From: Pseudomonas sp. CAN1
Lineage (GTDB): Bacteria > Pseudomonadota > Gammaproteobacteria > Pseudomonadales > Pseudomonadaceae
Direction of reading: 5' to 3'
DNA length: 64,000 nucleotides
Assembly: GCF_030462585.1 (NCBI RefSeq)
Contig: NZ_JASMRU010000004.1
Span: 168,293-232,292 of the forward strand
Numbering within the stretch: the stretch's first letter is position 1; the number at the start of each line of letters is the position of its first letter. This document shows, one piece after another, positions 55,091 through 62,279 of the stretch. The notes beneath the pieces were generated by a model. The model saw nothing but the letters and a program-made list of their open reading frames with translations, searched no databases and was not told the origin of the DNA. Both the position numbers and the translations under genes were made by a program.

Positions 55091-55492
55091 TCACAGCGCC
55101 AGAATCTCCGACCGACGCATCCCGAAGAACTCCAGCTCGGCCAGCAGCAGAACCACCAGCGCCTGGCCGATGACGAACGCGTAGCCCAGGGCGGTCGGCT
55201 GCACGTAGCCGGTCACCAGCAGGGCGACGCTCTCCACCACCCATAGCGCATTCAGGGCGATCACTGCCCAGACACCCGTGCGCGACAGAACGCTCTGGTT
55301 GCTCATCCAGTAGAGCACCAGCGCCAGCGGCAGGAGCACGATCCCGGCCACCAGCAACAGGACGAAGGGCAGGCCCAGCAGTGTGCCCAGTGGCTGCGCG
55401 GCCAGGGCCATCAGCAGGCCCATGGCGCCACCGGCGATGGCATCGACTTTCAGGGTCAGGCGAAGCAGCGGGGAGGATTGCAGCAGAGTCAT
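55091..55492 (-). CDS. Small hypothetical membrane protein
   Basis: 133 residues with four predicted membrane helices (about 15-32, 38-60, 72-93, 102-118) and short loops. Not recognised beyond this. GGAGC lies before the ATG. Divergent from the XRE-type regulator gene, with a 17-bp palindrome between them, so that regulator may control it. Confidence 0.7.
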   Translation of the reverse strand: MTLLQSSPLLRLTLKVDAIAGGAMGLLMALAAQPLGTLLGLPFVLLLVAGIVLLPLALVLYWMSNQSVLSRTGVWAVIALNALWVVESVALLVTGYVQPTALGYAFVIGQALVVLLLAELEFFGMRRSEILAL

Positions 55493-55567
55493 GGCGAAGC
55501 TCCTTCAGGGGTCGCCACCGGTTGGCGGCGTGTGGCTGAAGAATCTGCCTGGGACGTAGAGGCGTCG

Positions 55568-55584
55568 ATTACCTGCCAGGTAAT
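55568..55584. promoter_or_regulatory. 17-bp palindrome between the membrane protein and XRE genes
   Basis: ATTACCTG-C-CAGGTAAT, perfect 8-bp arms, 36 bp before the XRE start. Candidate operator for that regulator. Confidence 0.55.
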
Positions 55585-55619
55585 GGCCGTTACCGGGCGG
55601 CAGGTCTATCGTTCGAGCC

Positions 55620-56423
55620 ATGAACAGATCAGCCCACGAAAACCCGGCCCAACCGGTCGGCGCCCTGCTCCGCCAGTGGCGCCAGCGCCGCCGCCTCAGC
55701 CAGCTTGACCTCGCCTGCGACGCGGAGATTTCCACGCGCCACCTGAGCTTCGTCGAAACCGGCCGCGCCCTGCCCAGCCGCGAGATGCTGCTGCATCTGG
55801 CCGAACAGCTGGACATCCCCCTGCGCGAGCGCAACCGCCTGCTCAGCGCCGCCGGCTATGCCCCGGTGTATTCGGAGAAGGGCCTGGATGACCCGGCGTT
55901 GACGGTCGCCAGGCAGGCCATCGACCAATTGCTCAAGGCCCACGAGCCGAACCCGGCGATGGTGGTGGACCGCCACTGGAACCTGCTGGCGTCCAACCGC
56001 ACGGTGGACATCTTCCTGATCGGCGTCGACCCGGAACTGCTGCAGCCACCGATCAACGTGCTGCGCATGAGCCTGCACCCCAAGGGGCTGGCGCCGCACA
56101 TCCTCAATCTGGGGCCGTGGAAGGCGCACGTGGTGGAGCGCCTGCAGCGCGACTTCGAGGCCAGCGGCGACCCCGCCCTGGCGGCGCTGCGCGATGAAGT
56201 GGCGGCCTACCCGGCGCCGCCCTACGACGAGGCGGCCAGCGGCGACATGGTGCTGATCCCGGTGCAGCTGCAGACCGAGCTGGGCGTATGCAGCCTGATC
56301 GGCACTATCACGGTGTTCGGCACACCGGTGGACGTGACGCTGTCGGAGCTGGCCCTGGAAACCTTCTTCCCGGCCGACCCCGACAGCGCGCGCATCCTGC
56401 GCCAGCTCAGTGGTACGGACTGA
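55620..56423 (+). CDS. XRE-family regulator with MmyB-like ligand domain
   Basis: 267 residues. Helix-turn-helix at about 12-70 (L-L-R-Q-W-R-Q-R-R-R-L-S-Q-L-D-L-A) followed by the MmyB-like PAS-type domain (90-260), with P-A-M-V-V-D-R-H-W-N-L-L-A-S-N. Members often bind fatty acids or similar ligands and control neighbouring genes. Convergent with the DUF962 gene. Confidence 0.9.
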   Translation: MNRSAHENPAQPVGALLRQWRQRRRLSQLDLACDAEISTRHLSFVETGRALPSREMLLHLAEQLDIPLRERNRLLSAAGYAPVYSEKGLDDPALTVARQAIDQLLKAHEPNPAMVVDRHWNLLASNRTVDIFLIGVDPELLQPPINVLRMSLHPKGLAPHILNLGPWKAHVVERLQRDFEASGDPALAALRDEVAAYPAPPYDEAASGDMVLIPVQLQTELGVCSLIGTITVFGTPVDVTLSELALETFFPADPDSARILRQLSGTD

Positions 56424-56429
56424 GGCGGA

Positions 56430-56954
56430 TCAGGCGGTCGCCTTCTTCTCGCGGATGCAGGTGGGGCCGGCGCGCTCTTCCACGGCGTGGCGCACTTCGT
56501 CGCGCAGGCCGAGCAGGAAGGCCGCTTCGGCAGCGACGAACAGCGGGCCGACGATCAGCCCGGTGAGGTCATCGACGAACGCCGGCTTGCGCCCTTCGTA
56601 GAAGTGGCCGACGAACTGGATGATCCAGCCCACCACGAACAGGCCGATGCCCCAGGTGAGCCAGTAGGCGGTGCTGCCGGCGGCAAAGCCAGCGCCCAGC
56701 CACAGCGAGAGCGCCAGCAGCGCGGTCATCAGCAGGCCGAAGCGCAGGTCCAGGCGCAGGTAGAAGACCACCGAGGCCAGCGCCAGCAGCGTCGCCGGCG
56801 AGAGCAGCAGGCCGGCCAGCTCGAAGCCGGGGCGCGACAGCAGGGTGGCGATGGCCAGCACGATCATCGGAATCCCGATGAAATGGCTGACGATGTTCCG
56901 CCGGTCACGGTGATAGGCGGCATATTGGGCAAGGTGATCGACCAGAGTTTTCAT
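56430..56954 (-). CDS. DUF962/Mpo1-like membrane protein
   Basis: 174 residues from the ATG at 56954 (GGGAG upstream). It starts W/L-type helix then Y-H-R-D-R-R-N-I-V-S-H-F-I-G-I-P and has F-V-G-H-F-Y-E-G-R-K-P near residue 125, the two histidine motifs of the family. Four membrane helices. Yeast Mpo1 is an iron-dependent dioxygenase for 2-hydroxy fatty acids; whether the bacterial protein does the same is not settled here. Confidence 0.85.
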   Translation of the reverse strand: MKTLVDHLAQYAAYHRDRRNIVSHFIGIPMIVLAIATLLSRPGFELAGLLLSPATLLALASVVFYLRLDLRFGLLMTALLALSLWLGAGFAAGSTAYWLTWGIGLFVVGWIIQFVGHFYEGRKPAFVDDLTGLIVGPLFVAAEAAFLLGLRDEVRHAVEERAGPTCIREKKATA

Positions 56955-57028
56955 TGTTGTTCTCCCGCAAGGTACTGGCATGATGGCGATGTGCGCCTTG
57001 CCACTCTGTCAGCTAGCCGACATTACCG

Positions 57029-57718
57029 ATGACCGACGCCAAGCCCTACCTCTCCCGTCTGCAGGACGGCCGCTGGTTCCAGACCCTCCCCGAGGGCCTG
57101 CGCCAGGCGCTGGGCGACGCCGCCGTGGTGCGCCGCCTGCCCGCCGGCCAGCGCCTGTTCGCCCGTGGCGATGCACCGTGTGGCCTGTACTGCGTGGTGG
57201 AAGGCGCAATGCGCGTCAGCGTGGTCGGCGAAACCGGCAAGGAAGCGCTGCTGGCGCTGGTGGAAGCGCCCAACTGGTTCGGCGAGATCTGCCTGTTCGA
57301 CGGCCAGCCGCGCACCCACGACGCCTACGCCGAGGGCGCCACCGTGCTGTTGCAGGTGCCCGTGGCGCCGCTGCAGGCACTGCTGGCGCAGCACCCGGAA
57401 TACTGGCGCGACTTCGCCCTGCTGATGAGCCACAAGCTGCGCATCACCTTCGCCGTGCTGGAGGAGCTGTCGCTGCTGCCGGCCGCACCGCGCCTGGCCC
57501 GGCGCCTGCTGATGATCGCCGAGGGCTACGGCGAGTCGGCCACCGCCAAGCGCGAGCTGCACCTGCCCCAGGAGCAGCTCGCGGCCATGCTGTCGCTGTC
57601 GCGGCAGACCACCAACCAGATCCTCAAGGAGCTGGAAGCCCAGGGCATCGTGCGCCTGAGCTACGGCGGCATCGAGATTCTCGACCGCGAACGCCTGCGT
57701 CACGCCGCCCACGCCTGA
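57029..57718 (+). CDS. Crp/Fnr-family transcriptional regulator
   Basis: 229 residues. Cyclic-nucleotide-binding-like domain 15-140 (G-E-I-C-L-F-D-G-Q-P-R-T-H) and a winged helix 150-222 (L-S-L-S-R-Q-T-T-N-Q-I-L-K-E-L). No N-terminal cysteine cluster, so not an oxygen-sensing Fnr. The ligand pocket lacks a clear cAMP arginine-serine pair. Divergent from the DUF962 gene across 74 bp. Confidence 0.9.
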   Translation: MTDAKPYLSRLQDGRWFQTLPEGLRQALGDAAVVRRLPAGQRLFARGDAPCGLYCVVEGAMRVSVVGETGKEALLALVEAPNWFGEICLFDGQPRTHDAYAEGATVLLQVPVAPLQALLAQHPEYWRDFALLMSHKLRITFAVLEELSLLPAAPRLARRLLMIAEGYGESATAKRELHLPQEQLAAMLSLSRQTTNQILKELEAQGIVRLSYGGIEILDRERLRHAAHA

Positions 57719-57907
57719 CCCCTGCCGGCAGCGTCTAGAAAAACCTCGACGTCGCTCTCGACAACCTACGATGGCCGCCCCCGGCGCTCCCCCGCTCTAA
57801 TGCCCCCGCCGCCGTGCTGGCGCCGAATCGCCAGCAGCGCGCGGTAACCGAATCCTCCGCATGACAGCAAGGCGGCCGGCGCCCAGCGCCAGCCGCAAGG
57901 GAATCCT

Positions 57908-58405
57908 ATGCGCCTTTCGAAACTCCTCTGCGCCCTCGCCCTGACCACTCCGGCCCTGGCGATGGCCGACGACAGCGGCCTCTACGTCGGTGGCGGGGTC
58001 ACCCGCCTGGCAATCGACGACCGCTCCTTCGACGACCACGACAACAGCTACAAGCTGTATGCCGGCTACCGCCTGAACAACTACCTGTCCCTGGAAGGCG
58101 CGGTGGTCGACTTCGGCGACCTGCGCGACGGCGACAAGCATTTCGACGGTGAATCGCTGCAGGCCAACGTGCACCTGGGCTTCCCCATCGGCCAGCGCGT
58201 CCGCCTGTACGGCATCGCCGGCGTGCACGCCTGGCACGCCGATGACGATGTCGCCGGCAAGTCCGACGACGTGGACCCGCTCTACGGTTTCGGCGGCGAA
58301 GTGGACCTGATCGGCGGCCTGGGCGTACGCCTGGAACAGGAATACCTGGACGTCGGCGACATCGACCTCGACCAGACCACCCTCTCCGCCTACTGGCGCT
58401 TCTGA
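57908..58405 (+). CDS. Small outer-membrane beta-barrel protein
   Basis: 165 residues. Signal peptide ends A-M-A-D near residue 21. Alternating strands (L-Y-V-G-G-G-V, L-Y-A-G-Y-R-L, L-S-L-E-G-A-V-V-D-F) and a C-terminal Phe fit an eight-stranded OmpA/OmpW-like barrel. Asp-rich loops. Function unknown. AAGGGA precedes the start. Confidence 0.82.
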   Translation: MRLSKLLCALALTTPALAMADDSGLYVGGGVTRLAIDDRSFDDHDNSYKLYAGYRLNNYLSLEGAVVDFGDLRDGDKHFDGESLQANVHLGFPIGQRVRLYGIAGVHAWHADDDVAGKSDDVDPLYGFGGEVDLIGGLGVRLEQEYLDVGDIDLDQTTLSAYWRF

Positions 58406-58644
58406 CGCCGGCCTACCCTGCAAAGCCCGGCGCAGGTGCGACTCTCTCCCCAGAGCTGCTCTCCCCCTCCCGCCCCGCGCCGGCACCCTCTCCCGCACCC
58501 GCCATCACCTGCACAAATCACTCTTTCGGTCGGTTGCAGCGGCACCGCTCGCAGCTAGCCTATGGATAGCTGCGTTTCTGGCGCCAAAAAGACACACACC
58601 CGGCGAATCGCGCGGCTCACAATAACAATAAGGACGCCTCCGCC

Positions 58645-59412
58645 ATGCTCCGGAATCTCGATGTCGTTCGTGGGTTCATGTTCTGCTGTCTCGGGCTCTT
58701 CGCCCTCGCCGCCCAGGCCAACCTGCCCAGCGAGGAACTGCAGCTGCAGACGCTGCAGGTCTACACCTGCCGCTCGATCAACAGCCTGTTGCTGCTGCGC
58801 GGCGAAGGCTTCCAGGAAAATCACGCCGCCCAGCTGGAGAAGGACCTGGCCACGCTGGACAACGCCGTCAAGGGCTTCCCCAAGGCCGATGACGCACTGC
58901 GCAAGGCCCACGCCGAGTTCGTTACGCAGATTCGCAATGGCGTTTCCTACGGCCCCAAGGAAGAGGACGTGCCCTGGCGCTACAACCAGGAACTCAGCCG
59001 CGCCCTGCGTGACCTGCTCAACCAGGCCGAGCGCTTCGTCCCTGCCAGCAAGGACGCCAGCCAGGTGCCGCTGTGGGAGCTGCCGGTGCGCGTCGAATAC
59101 CTCGCCACCCAGTACCTGGGCCGCGCGTACCTGAGCGGCCTGGAACTGGCCCGCGAGCAGCCGCAGGAATACCTCGGCCAGGACGAAGGCGTGCTGGTGC
59201 CGCTGCTGACCCAGCGCATCGACCAGTTGCCCGAGAGCGATGCGACCAAGAAGCTGCGCACCCGCTGGGAATACCTGAGCAAGGCGCTGCTGGACATGAA
59301 CAGCAAGAGCAACAGCGGCGTCAGCGCCTCCGGCCGGCCGTGGGCGCCGATCATCGTCGACCGCAACGCCCGCGCGGTGTCCGGCCAGCTCATCGTGCTC
59401 AGCCAGCAGTAG
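58645..59412 (+). CDS. Hypothetical exported protein
   Basis: 255 residues with a signal peptide ending A-Q-A near residue 25. The rest is mainly helical and hydrophilic, with no membrane segment or recognised domain. One Cys (C-R-S) in the mature part. It stops 5 bp before the stop of the convergent PPK2 gene. Possibly periplasmic. Confidence 0.75.
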   Translation: MLRNLDVVRGFMFCCLGLFALAAQANLPSEELQLQTLQVYTCRSINSLLLLRGEGFQENHAAQLEKDLATLDNAVKGFPKADDALRKAHAEFVTQIRNGVSYGPKEEDVPWRYNQELSRALRDLLNQAERFVPASKDASQVPLWELPVRVEYLATQYLGRAYLSGLELAREQPQEYLGQDEGVLVPLLTQRIDQLPESDATKKLRTRWEYLSKALLDMNSKSNSGVSASGRPWAPIIVDRNARAVSGQLIVLSQQ

Positions 59413-59416
59413 CGCT

Positions 59417-60448
59417 TCAGGCGGGGATCGGCTCCGGCTCAGGTTCCGCTACTGACTGCACCACCGGCGCCAACGGCACCACGGCCTGCGACGGGCGCTC
59501 CAGCTCGTCGCGGTCGAGCAGCGCGGCACGGCCCACCAGCCGTTCGTCCGGCGCACGGGCGATCTTCGGGTTCTTGTCCGGGTAATCCAGGCTGTGCAGG
59601 AAGTGCCGCAGACAGTTGAGCCGTGCGCGCTTCTTGTCGTCGGACTTGACCACCACCCAGGGCGCATCGGCGGTATCGGTGTGGAAGAACATCGCCTCCT
59701 TGGCCTGGGTGTATTCGTCCCAGCGGTCCAGCGACTGGATGTCGATGGGCGACAGCTTCCAGTGCTTGAGCGGGTCGTCGCGGCGCGAGACGAAGCGGCG
59801 CAGCTGCTCCTCGCGGCTCACCGAGAACCAGAACTTGAACAGGTGGATGCCGTTGCGCACCAGCATGCGTTCCAGCTCCGGTGTCTGCTGCATGAACTCC
59901 AGGTACTGGCGCGGCGAACAGAAGCCCATGACCCGCTCGACCCCGGCGCGGTTGTACCAGGAGCGATCGAAGAAGACGATCTCGCCTGCCGTGGGCAGGT
60001 GCTGGACGTAGCGTTGGAAGTACCACTGGCCGCGCTCGGCGTCGCTGGGTTTCTCCAGCGCCACCACGCGGGCGCCGCGCGGGTTGAGGTGTTCAGTGAA
60101 GCGCTTGATGGTGCCGCCCTTGCCGGCCGCGTCACGCCCCTCGAAGAGCAGGACGATGCGCTGGCCGGTTTCCTTCACCCAGCTCTGTACCTTCAGCAGC
60201 TCGATCTGCAGCTCGGCCTTCTGCTTCTCGTAATCCTTGCGCTGCAGGCGCTTGCGGTAGGGATAGCCGGCGGGCAGCTCGGCCGCGGTGGAATCCTCAT
60301 TGCTGCCGCGCGGGGCCATGGCGACGGTGAGCGCCACCGGGCCCTGGCTCTGCGCCTGGATCTGCGCTGCGCCCTCGCTGGGGGCTTCGGGCATCGGCAC
60401 GGCGGCAGGTTTGCTGGCTATGGTTTGCGGCTTGGGCTCCTGGGACAT
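59417..60448 (-). CDS. ppk2: Polyphosphate kinase 2 (PPK2)
   Basis: 343 residues from the ATG at 60448, preceded by GGAGGAG. After a low-complexity, Pro/Gln-rich N-terminal 60 residues comes the kinase: Walker A E-G-R-D-A-A-G-K-G-G, lid region with E-K-P-S-D-A-E-R-G-Q-W-Y-F-Q-R-Y, and Walker B F-F-D-R-S-W-Y-N-R-A-G. One-domain class; it moves phosphate from polyphosphate to nucleoside diphosphates (GDP/ADP) or back. The N-terminal extension is unlike the core and may be disordered. Confidence 0.93.
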   Translation of the reverse strand: MSQEPKPQTIASKPAAVPMPEAPSEGAAQIQAQSQGPVALTVAMAPRGSNEDSTAAELPAGYPYRKRLQRKDYEKQKAELQIELLKVQSWVKETGQRIVLLFEGRDAAGKGGTIKRFTEHLNPRGARVVALEKPSDAERGQWYFQRYVQHLPTAGEIVFFDRSWYNRAGVERVMGFCSPRQYLEFMQQTPELERMLVRNGIHLFKFWFSVSREEQLRRFVSRRDDPLKHWKLSPIDIQSLDRWDEYTQAKEAMFFHTDTADAPWVVVKSDDKKRARLNCLRHFLHSLDYPDKNPKIARAPDERLVGRAALLDRDELERPSQAVVPLAPVVQSVAEPEPEPIPA

Positions 60449-60531
60449 GGTCTCCTCCTGTGAGACGCGGGGACGGCCCTCCACTGTGCAACCCATGCCG
60501 CGGGCGTTTCTTGACCCGCATCAAGCCCCGC

Positions 60532-61500
60532 CTAGAGCCAGCCTTTGTACTTGAACCAGTAGTACGGAATGATCGCCGAGACCACCATCGCCACCAGCGC
60601 CATGGGGTAGCCCTCGGCCCAGGCCAGCTCGGGCATGTGGGTGAAGTTCATGCCGTACACCGTGCCCACCAGGGTCGGCGGCAGGAACAGCACGGCGGCG
60701 ATGGAGAACACCTTGATGATGCTGTTCTGCTCGATGTTGATCAGGCCCAGGGTGGCATCGAGCAGGAAGGTGATCTCCCCGGCCATCTTGGTCTGGTAGT
60801 CGCTCAGCGAACGCACGTCGCGCTCCACCGACTTCATGCCCAGCTTCACCTCGTCGCTGATCCAGCCATTGCTGCCCTGGCGGAAGTAACCCAGCGGCCG
60901 GCTGATGCTCAGCAGGCTCTCATTGAGCTTGGACAGCAGGGAGTTCTTGCGCCCCAGCTGCTTCACCACTTCCTGCAGGTCAGCCTTCTCGGCGGCGGCC
61001 TGGCCTTCGCGGAAGATGCTGTTGCCCAGGCTGTCGAGCTGCTTCTGCACGTTCTCCAGCACGTCGGCGATGCGGTCCACCACGCTGTCCATCAGGGTCA
61101 CGAACAGCTGGTCGCTGCGTCCTTCGCAGCCGCCACGCTGGGTGCGCGTCTCGAAGGTGCGGAAGGCCATCAGATCGGTGTAGCGCACCGTCACCAGCCA
61201 GTGCGGGGTCAGCACGCAGGTGACCTCCGAGGTGGTGGGGTTGTGTTCGCGGATGCCGCCGACCACGGTGGTGGTCATGTACAGCGCGCCGTTGCTCTCG
61301 TAGAAGCGCGAGGAGTCCTCGATCTCGGCCATTTCCTCGCGGGTCGGCACATCCACCGCGATGATCGACTCCAGCAACTGCTCCTCTTCCGCCGTGGGCT
61401 GGAACAGGTCGATCCACAGCGTGTCCTTGGGCATGCCGTGGCACTCGCTGCCGTTGTGGCGCACCAGGCGGTCGCCGACGAGGGTGTAATAGGTGATCAT
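60532..61500 (-). CDS. corA: CorA-type magnesium/cobalt transporter
   Basis: 322 residues from the ATG at 61500. Large N-terminal cytoplasmic domain with long helices, then two membrane helices near the C-terminus. The Y-G-M-N-F signature (GMN 283-285) between them is the CorA ion-selectivity motif. Forms a pentamer in the inner membrane by family. Longer in-frame starts lack a ribosome binding site. Confidence 0.95.
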   Translation of the reverse strand: MITYYTLVGDRLVRHNGSECHGMPKDTLWIDLFQPTAEEEQLLESIIAVDVPTREEMAEIEDSSRFYESNGALYMTTTVVGGIREHNPTTSEVTCVLTPHWLVTVRYTDLMAFRTFETRTQRGGCEGRSDQLFVTLMDSVVDRIADVLENVQKQLDSLGNSIFREGQAAAEKADLQEVVKQLGRKNSLLSKLNESLLSISRPLGYFRQGSNGWISDEVKLGMKSVERDVRSLSDYQTKMAGEITFLLDATLGLINIEQNSIIKVFSIAAVLFLPPTLVGTVYGMNFTHMPELAWAEGYPMALVAMVVSAIIPYYWFKYKGWL

Positions 61501-61589
61501 GTCGCCCGACAATCCTTTTACGCACCTGAAGTTGCCCCGCAGGTTGGCCAACTTCCCGGCGCTTCACAAGCCCAGCGGAGCATCCCGTG

Positions 61590-61871
61590 ATGAGCGAACA
61601 AGACGACAGCGAAGAATCCTTCGCCGAAGACACCCTGGTCCAGGCCATCGAAAACCAGATCGAAAGCGAGAGCCCGCCGGCCGCCCGCGCGGTGTTCAAC
61701 AAGCTGACCCTGGTCGGCTACGAGCGCGAGGATGCGCTGCACCTGATGGCCCTGGTGCTCGCCCACGAGATCGAAGCGATGCTCGCCGAAGACCGCCCAT
61801 TCAATGGCGAGTGGTACGAGCAGGCCCTGCGCGCGCTGCCGACTCTGCCCGACGGCACTGTTGCCGAATGA
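61590..61871 (+). CDS. Small conserved hypothetical protein
   Basis: 93 residues from the ATG at 61590 (GGAG nine bases upstream; a GTG lies one codon earlier). Acidic, helical, without a signal or membrane segment. Similar small genes are found between corA and cyaA in other Pseudomonas, as I recall. Function unknown. Confidence 0.75.
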   Translation: MSEQDDSEESFAEDTLVQAIENQIESESPPAARAVFNKLTLVGYEREDALHLMALVLAHEIEAMLAEDRPFNGEWYEQALRALPTLPDGTVAE

Positions 61872-61953
61872 GACAGCGGCATCAAGACCGCTTGCCGAAC
61901 CGGCCGGACTTGAGACTACACTGAGGCCTCATTGACCATCGGGAGTTAGAAGA

Positions 61954-62187
61954 ATGGCTTTCACGAAAGAAATGGTTGAGGAACTGGACCTGCTGGCGCT
62001 GTTTGACCTGGAGAACAGCCAGGCGGGCTTGAAAGTCCACCACGACGCTTCCGCCGCAGCCCAGGCGGCAGCCGGCCGGCTGCACGCCAAGGGCCTGATC
62101 GACAAGCAGGACGGCGGCTATCTCACCAACCTCGGCCTCGACGCCGCCGAGCACGCCCAGGTCCTTCTCGGCATCCTGCGCAGCTGA
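61954..62187 (+). CDS. TIGR02647-family small protein
   Basis: 77 residues, GGGAG before the ATG. It fits the short TIGR02647 family (start M-x-F-T-x-E-M-V-E-E-L-x-L-L-x-L-F). The A-A-G-R-L-H-A-K-G-L-I-D-K-Q-D-G-G-Y-L-T part looks like the wing end of a winged helix, so DNA binding is possible. Next to cyaA in the same direction, 92 bp upstream. Confidence 0.8.
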   Translation: MAFTKEMVEELDLLALFDLENSQAGLKVHHDASAAAQAAAGRLHAKGLIDKQDGGYLTNLGLDAAEHAQVLLGILRS

Positions 62188-62279
62188 CCTCAAGTTCCCC
62201 CCTGGGCGGGCGATAAACTGGCACACTTCCGAGCGCCGCATTCCCTGATGCGGCGCCGCTGGCCAGACAGCAGTACGCC

